Shown: positions 48,943 to 62,179 of the stretch, in pieces | How positions within the stretch are numbered: position 1 is the first letter of the stretch | How the letters are laid out: each line of letters starts with the position of its first letter | Assembly: GCA_019722365.1 (NCBI GenBank) | Contig: JADFUC010000398.1 | Span: 62,001-126,000 of the forward strand | Direction: 5' to 3' | Origin: Lithospermum erythrorhizon | Lineage: Eukaryota; Streptophyta; Magnoliopsida; Boraginales; Boraginaceae | DNA: 64,000 bases | Notes under the pieces: generated by a model | Seen by the model: the letters and a program-made list of their open reading frames with translations, nothing else | Told to the model about the DNA's origin: nothing | Databases searched by the model: none | Translations under genes and position numbers: made by a program

Positions 48943-49782
48943 CCACTGGTTTTGAGTCAAAGTTTTGACTCAGAATTCTTCATCTAATTGCTATTAGATT
49001 CTAGCGAGTCCGATAGCGTGATTGACCGTTAGCCGCGATTCGTAAATCGATTTTCGTCCCAAATAATCGTTTATTGTGAATGAAGGAGTAGTTATGTAAA
49101 CTATAAAGGAATATGTCAATATAGGATGTTTGATTAAACGTTATACCATCCCAAAATGTAAAAGATATTTTCCAAACATAGAAATACTAAAATAAATTTC
49201 TACTTTAACAAAATCGTAAGAGGAGGAAATGAAAGAAAAATTATTATTATTAATAAAAAATAAATTCAAATTTATATTAAAATGATTGTATTCTAAAAAT
49301 TGGATTGAAGGGATCATATCGTTTCTATAAAAAAAAAGAAGGGATTATATTGTTATAGTCTTATAGACGAACTTAAAAACAGATAAACGATAGTATATCA
49401 TATCCCCTATTTTCACATTGTTCCTCAAACATTGAAAGCCAAACCTCTACGAGTATCTTCGTCAAATCAACTAAACCTTGAATTGTCTCATATTTGTATT
49501 TCTTCAAATCGACTTGTCTACTAGGTGAAATATAAAGACCAGACTGAAAATTTTCAAGTAATGAAAGGTGAGAAGCAAAAAAGGACTATAAAGGTAAGCG
49601 ATGGAGAATGCGAAAGTGCCAAAAAAGTTCCACTAGTCCACACATTGCATGAATTCAAAGATGAATTCTTACATCTTACAAAGCCGCTACAGCTGAAAGC
49701 GGTCATGTCCAGAAAAACCAATACAGTCACATTCATAATATAAGAGTCGATCGGAAAGTAGAATTCAGAAACAAAAAACAGT
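48943..49782. other. Intergenic DNA downstream of RPL23
   Basis: AT-rich. ORFs on both strands at 49525-49832 (72 and 92 aa) overlap each other; the minus one runs into the last exon of RPL23 in another frame. No domain is recognised. Part of this stretch must be the RPL23 3' untranslated region. Confidence 0.4.
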
Positions 49783-51809
<2,027 letters not shown>

Positions 51810-51870
51810 TGTGGCGACTCTCTAGCTAACAGTGATTCTCCTACAAATGGGCTAGAGGTAGGAATGGCTA

Positions 51871-51974
51871 GACTTTTATATGGATAATTTTCTAGGGTTT
51901 TGGAATCTTACATAAGCCCATTGGACTTTAATGGACTGGGTCTGGTTGGGCTTTACAGATAGTTTAATGGGCCT
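51871..51974 (-). promoter_or_regulatory. RPL23 promoter: TATA box, telo-box, three site II motifs
   Basis: On the minus strand, upstream of the ATG at 51809: TATA-type CATATAAAAG at about 51873-51882, telo-box AAAACCCTAG at about 51892-51901, and site II (GGGCY/RGCCC) motifs at about 51913-51921, 51946-51953 and 51967-51974. The combination of telo-box and site II is the known signature of plant ribosomal-protein and translation genes, read by TCP-type and telo-box-binding factors. The hAT element begins less than 100 bases beyond the last motif. Confidence 0.8.
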
Positions 51975-52292
51975 ACCAAGATGTTGACTTGACTTTAGGT
52001 ACTCATGCAGTCATGCTACACTAGTTTGTTCATTGTTTTAAAATGGACCAAATAACCATACCTAGTCATGGCTAACGAACCGGGCCGGCCGGGCTGGGCC
52101 GGGCGGCCGAGGTAACATGGGCAGGGCACATGCTTGAGCCGGGCCGGGCAGGCGGATAGGGGTCTTGGGCCCACATTCGGGTTCGAGGCCCACTTTTATA
52201 GAGGCTGACAGGCGCTAACGTGGTCTTGGTTGCTGCACAACGATTTACCCGTTTGTCTTACAGAACAGCGATGAATGCAGATTGGTTCGCCC

Positions 52293-52446
52293 GGTACCAC
52301 GTTTGTTGTCAAACCAGTAGTTTTGTAGCATTATGTATATTGTAATATGGCTACTTGTATAAGCGTGGTAACGTTTGATTTAAACGTTAAGTTTATACAA
52401 AAAATAACTTGAATGCTATGAATTGGTAATAAGCGTGGTGGCGTTT
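52293..52446. repeat. GGTACCACGTTT motif cluster, left
   Basis: GGTACCACGTTT at 52293-52304, GTGGTAACGTTT at 52365-52376 and GTGGTGGCGTTT at 52435-52446. These are half-sites of the 18-bp palindrome AAACGTGGTACCACGTTT. Confidence 0.75.
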
Positions 52447-52755
52447 AAATCAAAATTTTATTCTTTGCGAGAAAGTCAAAGAAGAGGTCTATAAAGGGAT
52501 AATCGCTGGCCCCGTTTCTTGATTATGTCGTTTATGCATGGCTGAAAGCGATATGGCAATCTCAAAATCTTATATTGAAAATTATATTGAAATTTAAGGA
52601 TTCTATCTCAGCGTGGGCTTGTTCATTTCAATCTACGATCTCTGATCTACGTTGCTCCGTCTCCGGGTTCGATTATTATTTGACTTTTATAAATTGTGAT
52701 ATTTTTTGTTTAAATTAATGGCATCAAAAGCCTTGATCTTGGTAAAAATGTTCAA

Positions 52756-54880
52756 AGTGCTAGTGCTAGTATGTCTATGTCTAATGATTATGTTAATTTA
52801 GAGGGATGATGATACGTATGGTAGAACTACGGGTATTAACTCTGTCAGTCTTCTGGATACTACTAATGAAAGGAAAAAAAACTTCATGGATTTGGAAATA
52901 TTTTAATGGAGACCGTGAAAACAAAGCGACAACTTGTATAAATTGTAAAGGCTACTTTCCCCATCATGGAAAAGCAGATTGGGGGAGTAAGGGGAGCCGT
53001 CATCTTTGCTAGGCAGGCTTAGCGGGTCGTAAGATCGCTAAAGATAGTGGTGGGGAGGGTGGTACACAAGGAGTTTGATATCGAGCCGGTAAGAACTTTT
53101 TTTAGCATCTTGGCTTATAAGTTGAAACATGAAATTTATGTCGGTGATTCTTTTGCCTTTTTAATCATTGTGATGGATGGCGTTTTACTAAATGGATTAG
53201 TAATAGTTAATCCCGAGCTACTTTATTATCCACCACCGTCTTCTTTCACGAGCACATCTTTAAATATTTTAAAAATAAAGAAAGAGATTTTTAGGTAACA
53301 CTTCTTATGAATTTGCCTTATAAAATGTGTTTGACTAGTGATATTGGTGTCTTTTGAATTTTTGATATAATGTGTGTAACATGTACCAAATTGGATTGAT
53401 CGAATTGAGTCTTGCAAAGAAGAATTATATATTTTAGATCGATTCTTTAAGCATAACAATATTCAAATTTCCGAGTATACTGTAATGTAATGATTACAAA
53501 TGTTTGAATAAGATTACTTCAATTTCATTTGATAATGCGTCCGCTAATACCGTTTGTCCGAAAAATTAAAGAGGCCTATTAAGCCGGGATTTTAGTAGAA
53601 CTTTTTATGGTAGATGTTTATCAATACCGTCCTTGATTAGTTGCTAAAGATGGAATAAAAGTTGTTTGGGGCCAGTTTATTTTACCAATAAGTAAGCTTA
53701 GATTAATTTTATTTGTTAATGGCGGGAATAGAAAGAGCATGAATATAAAAAAATGGTTGAGGCTTAAGGCAGAAAGTTTAAGAAATTAATTTTGGATTGT
53801 GAAACTAGATGGAACTTCAGCTTACGATCTACTAGTTCGATGCGTATATGTATAAGGAAGAAATCTCCGATTTTTATGAGAAATAATAACTCCGATTGGT
53901 GACTATTATGTACCGCTCCACATATACTAATTGGAAACAATTGTTATGAATTACTTAAGTTTTTAGAGCCATAAAGATTATACTAAAGTTTTCAACTCAA
54001 TCGAGGCAAATATTCATCTCTTTGCTTTAGAATGTGTAGATTAATCTCTCCATTCGTATGACTAAACATAGAAATGATTATGTTCTTTAGAGATATGATT
54101 CGAATATGGAAGATAAGTTTTTAAATATTTTCATCTATACCGCATGCATATGCAATTGGTATAATCTTGGATCCTAACGCTAAATTAAAGCATTTTAATT
54201 TCTATATAGAAACTCCGTAATATGAATGTACTCTGCTTTATCCAAGGAAGCCCAAGAAGTTTTGATGTTGAAATGGAAGATGGAATTGAAACGTATATGT
54301 ATACGTGTATAGCAATCTACGTCGAGGTATAAGACGAGGTAAGGCAGCACCTTCAAGTAGTATACAAAAGTTTTAATGTGGCCCTTGCGGGAGTTAAAAT
54401 CTGAAGTCCAACATGATCACCTTAGAAATGCGTTACAAGCTTTAGGTGAAATTGAATCAATCGCTCCACAAGACACGAATGAGTTAACTCGATATTTAAC
54501 TACTAACTTTGAATTGAGTCAATATAATGATAATAATCCTTTCGATATATTAAAATGATGGGCGAGCAAGGAAGCCGTTTTTCTGGTATTGTCCAAGATG
54601 GCAAAAAAACTATTTTCTATACCTATGTTTACAATAGCTAGTGAATCCGCATTGAGCATGGCGAAACTACAATACACTCAAAGACGTTCAAGACTTCTGG
54701 CTTCGGCGATTGAAGTATGTGCATCAAAAGTTGGGCCGGCGGCGAGCACAGGATACGAATAAAGACAGGTCATGGAGCGGAAGAAAAGATATGTTCGATG
54801 ATCTTAGTGACATTGAAGAAGAAATTGAAGAAGGCCGAGAGCAACCTGATAGGCGTTGAAAAAGACTCCGACAAAGAGAA
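52756..54880 (+). pseudogene. hAT transposase (BED finger to dimerisation domain), broken
   Basis: The start reads MSNDYVNLEG, shifting to KTSWIWKYFNGDRENKATTC then INCKGYFPHHGK near 52880-52975. This is a BED zinc finger (WKYF, CINC, and a His/Cys end RHLC), which binds DNA. The middle is poor. LKFLEPYKDYTKVFNS-like sequence near 53960-54005 is typical of the hAT core. 54376-54558 ends FDILK, then an in-frame TGA replaces the Trp of DILKWW. It continues VLSKMAKKLFSIPMFTIASE then SALSM (to about 54660), the hAT C-terminal dimerisation motif. Multiple stops and shifts make it inactive. The RDDE-like catalytic residues cannot be traced. Confidence 0.8.
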
Positions 54881-55059
54881 GAGTCGAAGATGAATTAATT
54901 TATGATGATTAGAATTGTAGTTTTGTAACTTAATAACTTTTTTTGTGTGGCGGAAACTCATGTAAACTCTGGCCCTTGCAGTATAAGCGTAGACTGACTC
55001 AAAATAATAAAATGTTCTTTTATTCCATACAAATAGACTACATTGTTTTAAACTTTAAT

Positions 55060-55312
55060 CGAAAAAAATGGATGCAAAAAATGCCAAACTTTACGCCATT
55101 TTTTAGGATTAAGCATTAGTAAGATTATAAATAAAAGCGGTGCCACGTTTAATCTAAAAATGGCGAGACAGCCATTGGATTAAACGTGGTACCGTTAATA
55201 AAGCGGTACCACGTTTGAAATCGGAAAAAATGGCGAGCGAAAATTCAAACTTTTACGCCATTTTTGGGATTAACTTGTTAGTACCCGTTTATTTATACTT
55301 GGTACCACGTTT
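55060..55312. repeat. GGTACCACG cluster with tandem duplication of about 162 bp
   Basis: Motifs: GCGGTGCCACGTTT 55137-55150, AAACGTGGTACCGTT 55182-55196, GCGGTACCACGTTT 55203-55216 and GGTACCACGTTT 55301-55312. Around them, ACTTTACGCCATTTTTTAGG (about 55088) and ACTTTTACGCCATTTTTGGG (about 55250) show a tandem duplication with a period near 162. AAAAAATGGCG and CGCCATTTTT at 55224-55266 could form a hairpin. Confidence 0.75.
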
Positions 55313-55489
55313 GCGCTAACGAAAAATGGGATGTAGGGTTCCAAACATTCGAGGTGAAACACAATTCCTCGATCTTCAAACTCCAAAAGCAAAATTCTCT
55401 CAAACTCAATCTTGATTCCTCTCTATAAATGCATGCTTTTCGATTAGTTAATTACGTTATATTAGTATCGATTTGCTAAAATGGCACCA

Positions 55490-56700
55490 AAAGAGCTCCC
55501 AAACAAGGGAAATTGTTGAATTGCAAACAAAAATAGGAGGAGAGTCGACATGAGTCACCGCCCCTGATCACCATTCACCACCACAAGGAAGAAGATGTAG
55601 GGGGGGGTGCAATGGCCGAGGAAGTTAAAGAAGGAGTAGGAGGTGGAGGTCTTAAGATCACGAGGGCGGGGATGTACCTTGAGGAAGGAGAAATCAAAGC
55701 GGTAACGGGTAATTTGTTATTTCAATTTTTAGATCATGCCAAACTTAGCACATTTACTACGTTTACTAGTAATTGGTATCCCGCCATTGTGTATAAGTTT
55801 TGTAAATGGATTCATTAGCGTAATAATGATAGTGAGGAGTGCTTGGTTGTCGATGCGATATCGATGGAGTTGCGAACTGATAGCGGAAGCTTGATTTAAT
55901 AAAAACATTTGGTATGCTTTCGGTTAGGGTGCGGATGATTACCGGAAGGGGATGGTGCACTAAGCGGCAGGAGTCATTCTGAAGCGTGTCGAGGAGCTTA
56001 ACAACAATCGTAGAGTTAAGAAAGAGGCATAGTGTATAAGAATAACTTGAATGGTATACAAAAAACTTGTTTTGGAAAGTCGTATCCGGTATTCTTTTTG
56101 CCATCTACTAGTCAACATCCGAACTAAGTTGTTTGCATTAAGTGTATTCGTGGTCTATATTGAATTTGCGATTGGTTAATATGCCACGTTTGATCTTAAA
56201 CATATGTTTAAATCAAAATGACCCTTAATATAGCATGATTATCTCTCATTTGTTAGTTAATATCAAAGGGGTTCACATTGGAGGAGAATGTAGATGGGTT
56301 GATTTTAAGAAGGACTCTAAATGGAAGGCAATCATTGATTAGCGGGGGAAGTCTTTATGTGGGGACGGGGTATTGCGGTCACAAATGGGAGGTGTTTGAA
56401 CATTTAGCGGATGTTCAAGATGAGGTGTGGAGGTTCGACAGCGCTTACCCCAAGGGATGGGTACACCACTACTTTGTTGGCCAACACCCGATGAAGCGAC
56501 CGAGCACAGGAGAAGCGAGGTCCTCCTCGTTCCCGGATCGTCGATAAGTATGTCGATGTTGGAATCGATGCGCCCGACATGTTAAAGGCGCTTCAAGATA
56601 GCGAGCATCAAAGTTGATATGGGCGACTAAAGGTTGCTAACTTGAGGAAGCGTATGATTGTGGAGGCGAGGGCGTATGAATGTGGGCGGGGAGAGGGTGA
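55490..56700 (+). pseudogene. Unknown coding remnants inside the hAT region
   Basis: A TATA-like CTCTATAAATGCATG at about 55421 precedes an ATG at 55481 (MAPKELPNKG, soon stopped). Then come two open pieces. 55612-55818 (68 aa) contains FLDHAKLSTFTTFTSNWYPA. 56278-56547 (89 aa) contains GGSLYVGTGYCGHKWEVFEH then DEVWRFDSAYPKGWVHHYF. I do not recognise the family. The NWYP...YKF wording faintly recalls the plant-transposon ORF1 domain found beside Athila and CACTA genes, which is only a guess. Stops and frame changes between the pieces suggest one decayed gene. Confidence 0.4.
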
Positions 56701-57025
56701 GGGGTAGAGCGGGGAGCAAATGCGGATTCAATTTGAAAACATCTTTCCATGAATAATGTGCTTTGAATGATTATATTGATGTTTAGTATTCGAACAATTT
56801 AGTTTTATGTTATCGCGACTACTTATTTTCCTAATTTGAATATTAATATGTTTGATTCGCATTTGATTACACTTTAAATTGTTGTTAATGTGGTATCATT
56901 TGCTAAATTGAACACTATTGTATTTTTAGTGAGCAATTGCTCAAATTTTGGGTATTAACGTGAGTACGTGTTTAAAAGGTACCTTTGTTATCTCACCGAT
57001 AATAATAAATAACTTGGCTGATGAT

Positions 57026-57126
57026 AACGTGGTACCGTTTAATATAGCGATGCCGCGTTAATAACGTCGAAGACCAGCTGCTGCTGATATTAGCGTGATG
57101 GATTTAATATAAGCGGTACCACGTTA
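57026..57126. repeat. GGTACCACG motif cluster, right
   Basis: AACGTGGTACCGTTT 57026-57040, a worn GCGATGCCGCGTTA 57047-57060 and GCGGTACCACGTTA 57113-57126, next to the GC-rich right end of the hAT region. A lone copy, TGCCACGTTT, lies at 56182-56191. Confidence 0.75.
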
Positions 57127-57485
57127 ATACTGAACACAGGGGGCCTCGAACCGGGCCGGGCCGGGCACCGCCCGAATATTGGGTGGGCTCGGGCCGAACT
57201 GGGCTTGAGCCCGATCCCTCTCGGCCCAGTTCGTCCCGGACATTAGTGGGCCGGGGGCCGTTCGTGGCACAGTGGGCCGGGGCCGAATCGGGCCGAGCTG
57301 GTGGGCCGGGCCCCGGAATGACCCCGCCGAGGCAATTCGATAACCCCGTGTCTGCAGCATTACATTTGTTTTGAACTTCGATAACACTGCCAGAAAATGT
57401 TTAGCGAGTCGGACTAAGTACTCGACTTTGTATTAGGTAGAACTAGCACAGATCAAATAGTCGATTAGGTTTTAACAAATACATA

Positions 57486-57711
57486 CTCCCTCAATCCCTT
57501 TAATTGTCGTTTGTTTTTAAATTGACTTTGAGCATCGATTATTAGTATTCCTTATTCTAAAAATATAAAATTTATATAATTGGATTATGTCTTTTTAAAA
57601 CTCTTTCCTTAATATTATTTTTAGAATTTTTTTTAATAATATAATTAAAGAATAATTGAAGATTAAAGATTTCTTTTGATGAGAAAGTCAATTAAAATGG
57701 ATTGGATGGAG
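57486..57711. mobile_element. Stowaway-like MITE (226 bp)
   Basis: The left end CTCCCTCAATCCCTTTAATT and the right end AAATGGATTGGATGGAG form a terminal inverted repeat flanked by TA at 57484-57485 and 57712-57713. The interior is AT-rich without an ORF. Confidence 0.85.
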
Positions 57712-57713
57712 TA

Positions 57714-58120
57714 GCTAATACACTTTAAAGGACTATTATTGTAGATAAGATCTCACTTGGCTCACGAGGTAATCCATGGGCGTTCAGTAGGCGTTATGCC
57801 ACTTGTTATACAATGACCCCTTAGAGGAAAGGCCAAACATCGTATATTTTAAAACTAATAAGAAGTACGTTTATTTAGATAATTTATGGAAGTATTAATA
57901 TTTTGAAGCAACGAGTCGGACTTGGTACGATATATTTACTTTCAATACAGCTTTATTTGGGTAATTACCTCACTCGATAATGTACCTACCCAGTCGAACT
58001 CGACTCGTTAACGGTCCTAGTGTGTTTAACTTGGACCACAACTAGGCGCCTGGTCCATTGCGGACCATATCAATTTGGGAGTGATTAGAGATGTAATTTA
58101 TCATCGGAGATGATATGATA
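57714..58120. other. Intergenic DNA between two MITEs
   Basis: Unremarkable AT-rich DNA. No ORF or repeat partner seen. Confidence 0.4.
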
Positions 58121-58281
58121 CTCCACCATTGATTTGTTGTTTGTCTCGTTTTCTTTTTTGACAATCTCAAAATAGGTTCTCTTTTAATTCAAAATTTTGG
58201 AAGAAAAATTAATAATGAGATAATTTAAATTAGCACAAATATTGTCTTAAATTAAATGGAATGACAATGGGATGGAGGGAG
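58121..58281. mobile_element. Stowaway-like MITE (161 bp)
   Basis: TA flanks at 58119-58120 and 58282-58283. The right end GGGATGGAGGGAG is typical; the left end CTCCACCATTG is worn. A different family from the MITE at 57486. Confidence 0.7.
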
Positions 58282-58439
58282 TATCATTTTAAGAGTAATG
58301 GCGATCTTATAAGGTGATGAATCCTAGCAATATTGATAAACGACCCCACTCCCAGTTCAACCACCTAACTATACCGGCTTCTATAATTTAGGAATTCAGA
58401 TTGTAATTGTTGTATAAGAGATAAATGAGTTCATTTGAA

Positions 58440-59470
58440 CTCTATATTTTGCTTACAAAAGTATAAAGTGGCACACTAGCATTGGGTTTTCGGGATTAAA
58501 AATAAACGATTATAAATAAGCGAGCGAGGATTCTCGAATGAATAAAAATAATAATATGTAAGTGTATGCGCTTTTCTTGAGAGAGATTTGCGGCCGGAAT
58601 ATATCGAGGGAGGCTACGAAAAAATCGGCGTAGATTGTCTCTAAGAATGAGTCGCGCTAGCGTATGAGCGAACCCCTCCGTGAGTTTACTAGAGCTGCTT
58701 TTAAAATTTTAACGGAGGAAGATATTAGGCAAAAATTCCAATGGGTATTTCACCTACTCTTTCGACGAGAGGGAAAAGAGAAAGTTTTTGCCTTCGTATT
58801 TTATCAAAAGATCAGTGAAAATAATAAATGAGCAAGTTTTGTCATCAGCAGACCCACTTTATATAAGGCTTACCGAAGCCCTAAAATTTAGGTCTCGACA
58901 TAATGTTGGACAAAGCTCTTCCGCCTCCTTTCTTACCCTTAATTCATTGTAATTTCCACATGAGCGTGTTACAGAATGCGCATGCTAAGAGAATATTCTA
59001 GAACTTCCACACGTATCCTCTTTACTTTCGATCATGGTGGAATTCCAACCATTGGAATTCGCCCCAATAAATCCATATAGTTATTTTAAATCCAGAAAGT
59101 TATAATGGGCATTGCCTTAGTTAGGATTTCGTGTTGTGTGTGATCTCTTAGGCTCGATGGAAGCAATAGCAATATGTTAATTTATGTTAACCGAACATCG
59201 CTATTAATATATAGATTATGGCGGACTCTAGTAAGCCATCATAACTAATGTCAATGGGTTACCTAATATATTAATTGTCCGGCAATTAACATATATCCGA
59301 ACTTATAACTTTAAATGTAATGTCGGTTGTATAATCCTAGTTGTTCAACGAGCATATATTTATGAGATCTAACATCTCATATTTTTCAACACTTCGCCTT
59401 TGCCTTTGGAGCGGTGCCTGTCGAGTACATCGACATGATCTCACCGTGTGCGCGATTTCCAACGGAGTCA
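58440..59470 (-). mobile_element. Copia-type LTR, same family as 18.4-19.4 kb
   Basis: 59165-59330 matches 18845-19040. A minus-strand TATA (CCTTATATAAAG) lies near 58858-58869. The block at about 58745-58830 (CACCTACT...AGAAAGTTTTTGCCTTC...TTTTATCAAAAG) also resembles the window end (63927-63998). No coding DNA is attached. It probably separates the RGG-gene 3' exons from their upstream exons. Exact ends and target duplication were not found. Confidence 0.5.
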
Positions 59471-59703
59471 AGCTATGGTAGGATTTGTGTCACCATACTC
59501 TTTTACCCCAACGGCTATTATAGTATTAACTACTGCGGGTGTTAAGTAGCTAATAAATATTATAGTAAATGGGTATTTCATCGCTACCGAACTTTAGTAT
59601 ATAATTTAGACAACCATCGGTGGAAAAAGAACAAAGCAAATCCTCCTTATCAAAAAGTAAACACTATTTTTACGGTGAAACTCTTGTTGTTTCTCTTGGT
59701 TAG

Positions 59704-60365
59704 GTTGAAGCAGCTACTTGGAATCTTCCCCAAGGTAATTATGCATTTTAACACCCGTTGTATCACGGGAATCGATTCTTTCGAATAAGTCTAAGCAAGT
59801 TCGGGTAGAGCGGAAATCGGTTTAAGAAATTGTGTTTTACTTGATGCTTGGTTGATGTTTAAATTACGAATTCTTAGCAAAAGTTACGTTTTACTGCTGT
59901 GATGGTAAGTGTCTTACAACTAATTATCAGAATTAGCACTTGAAAATGGCATCTGTTGTATCAGCACTTATAATCCGAGTATTTTTCCTTAATAATAGTA
60001 TGTTTTGAACATCTAAATTCGCTCAAGGGATGAATTGGCTCCAAATAGGAGGGGAAGTTTATCATATAAACACAATAACACATACAGTGTTATTGTTCGA
60101 AATTGTTGATGATATCTTCCCCAGTTGTAAAAATCACACAGTAGAACGACCAAATGCATTAATATAATAATGGAGTCGTCTTCATGATGACCATATTAGC
60201 ACTCATTTTATTATCCGAAGGGATTCTCAAACGGCTTTAATAACTTGACCAGGCCAAGGAAGAGGTAGGGGAGGACGCTTCTTTGGACGGGCCTATGGTA
60301 GGAACAGTGATCAGTATAATAGTGAAAGCAACAGACTGGGAAGCAATGGCTTCAATGGCGAATGA
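59704..60365 (+). pseudogene. 3' end of an RGG-box protein gene, two exons, 5' part not seen
   Basis: Exon 59704-59734 (preceded by a pyrimidine tract and TTAG, followed by GTAATT) and exon 60253-60365 (preceded by CCAG) join in phase: VEAATWNLPQ, G, then QGRGRGGRFFGRAYGRNSDQ, ending SNGFNGE and a stop at 60363-60365. Both borders and the phase fit, which supports a real gene. The C-terminus is an Arg-Gly-rich segment of the kind that binds RNA. I cannot name the family from 47 residues. No upstream exons are visible; a copia-type LTR lies just 5'. The gene may be truncated by it, or have a very long intron. A normal gene broken only by TE insertion in an intron cannot be excluded. Confidence 0.5.
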
Positions 60366-61180
60366 GGACTTGAAGTACTCATTCTTCTAGAGATTATATC
60401 CTTAACGAGGCAAATCTTTTTATCGTTTGCTATATATGACTGTGATGTAGGCAAGAACTTCTCATGCTTCATTGAAGTCCGTTTAAAAGTGTATTGCTAT
60501 ATCTTTGCATCATTCAACTAATTAACTTATATGAATCAATGCTACATCTATGAGTTTATGAATACACAAAATGATCGATAATTAGTGGTCCAACAAAGGG
60601 TTTTAAAGCACATTATCCAAATATGTAGTAGGATTGATCTAAAATTTAACTGTCCAAATCAGGGACTACTACAATTTGAAATGCTAGTCATAAATTTGCA
60701 CAATCTCCTCCCTTCTCCAATACTTGATGGGTGATACCAGAGTCTAGTATAGCGTAACGAGTAACGACCAATATATCAGTCGAACCATACAAGCCTAGTA
60801 TTCCCACATGTTTGGTCTAGTGTTAAAACACTAGCAGATGCTATGCAAGAGTTTGGACTTCATAGGACATGTAGGACCAGTAATCTTGTGGTGGTGGATG
60901 CATAGACAAGTGTGATAGTGTGTGGTGCTCGGATGATTGGGCTGAGCTATTGTATCAAGTGCTTCCTTATCAGTTATTAATCCTAGCTAATCCAACATGC
61001 TTTCTGAACTAAATAAATATTCCTAGACGGTTAGGTTCCCTAAGGGATAGTCATAACAGAATTTTTCCAACCAAGGCTTAAATTTTATATAAAAAAAGGT
61101 GTGAGATTACTTGATAATTTATGAAATTTGACAGTATGTTATAAACAGTTAAAATGATGAGTTTTTCTCTTTAATAACAC
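60366..61180. other. Intergenic DNA
   Basis: Presumably the 3' untranslated region of the RGG gene, followed by AT-rich DNA. No further gene or repeat was recognised. Confidence 0.4.
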
Positions 61181-62098
61181 TAAGGCTAAATTCATACAGA
61201 GCCTTTGAAGGCCAATAAAATCATTTAAAATAGCATCCCCGAGCTGGCCTTTCAAATAGGCACCGGATTGCGTTTTGGCACCTGAGCTTTTTAATCGTAC
61301 TTTTTATACTTTTTGAAAGCGAAATCAATTTTTAAAAGACAATTTAGACAAACAACATCAAATAAACTTGCCACAACTTACCCCGCCCACATAATTAACT
61401 TGCCAGTGCTTCAATTTTAACTAATTAAATAAAAAAATAAACACATGATCTTCAACCTTACAACCAACCCCACCCCTGAACATTACACCACCCCTCTTTG
61501 ATTGATTAGACGACGGAGCTCTGATCACGATTAATAAATGGAGTATATGTTTGTTTGGTTGGAATGATTAAAGTATTCATCGAAGAAAGAGAGAAGCGAT
61601 AAGTGACATCTGATCATTGTTTTATTATTTACAGAAAGTAGTAAGTAGTGCTTCTCTTTAGGCGATGCGTGCTTATGTTTGATCGATTCCCACATTAATG
61701 ATTTGCCTCAAACTGGACAATTAATTGGAATTGATCTCGAAGGCAGGGTGTGATGTTAGGAAAGAAGTGGTGTTGGGTGGGAAGCCTGATAAGGGGTAGG
61801 GTGGGGTGTATGATTGAGATTGACGTGTTTGTGCCCATTTTGTTAATTAATTAAAATTGAGTGGGTGAGTTAAAGTTATGTGTGGTTGGGTTAGTTAGAG
61901 GGTGAATGAGTTATTTGGATGTTGTTTGCCTAAACTGCCCTTCTAAAAATTGATTTTGTCTCCGAAAAGTATAGGTGCCACGATTTTGAAAAGTTGAGTG
62001 TCAATACGGTCAGAGTCTTTTACATTTAAAAAGGTCGAATAGTTAGTGAAATGATTTAAATGATTTCGTTGGATTCAATCTGGTATGAAATTTAGCCT
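61181..62098. mobile_element. Foldback/MULE-like element with long inverted repeats
   Basis: The left arm (about 61181-61480) starts TAAGGCTAAATTCATAC. The right arm (about 61770-62098) ends GTATGAAATTTAGCCT, its inverse. Inner parts also match inversely: AAATCAATTTTTAAAAGACA (about 61323) with the inverse of CCCTTCTAAAAATTGATTTT (about 61938-61957), and AAACAACATCAAATAA with the inverse of TTATTTGGATGTTGTTTG. AACAC flanks both sides (61176-61180 and 62099-62103), a possible target duplication. The loop of about 290 bases has no ORF. Long arms and a short non-coding loop fit a foldback or non-autonomous Mutator-like element; the superfamily is not proven. Confidence 0.8.
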
Positions 62099-62179
62099 AA
62101 CACGAATTGCTAATAATATGATTGTTGGACATATACTACTTGGACATGTATGTCTTTCCAATTTTGACCTCTACCCCCC

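Larger units (their letters stand above)
52062..57345 (+). mobile_element. hAT DNA transposon with GC-rich ends, composite or nested
   Basis: The left end near 52062 reads TAGTCATGGCTAACGAACC followed by GGGCCGG-rich DNA (52080-52200). The right side has similar GGGCCGGGC-rich DNA (57130-57320). This pattern (GATGGC-like end, then CGGGCC-rich subterminal DNA) is common in plant hAT elements. A hAT transposase pseudogene lies inside (52756-54880). A weak 8-bp duplication is possible (ATAACCAT left, ATAACCCC right). The right terminus is not a clean inverted copy of the left, so the limits are approximate. The segment 55130-57130 may be a second element, since GGTACCACG clusters mark both its sides. 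Confidence 0.6.

Noticed and set aside
57124..57387. GC-rich ORFs (87 and 63 aa) on both strands
   Set aside because: They lie in the GGGCCGGGC-rich hAT subterminal DNA. Pro/Arg/Gly-rich translations on both strands are compositional.
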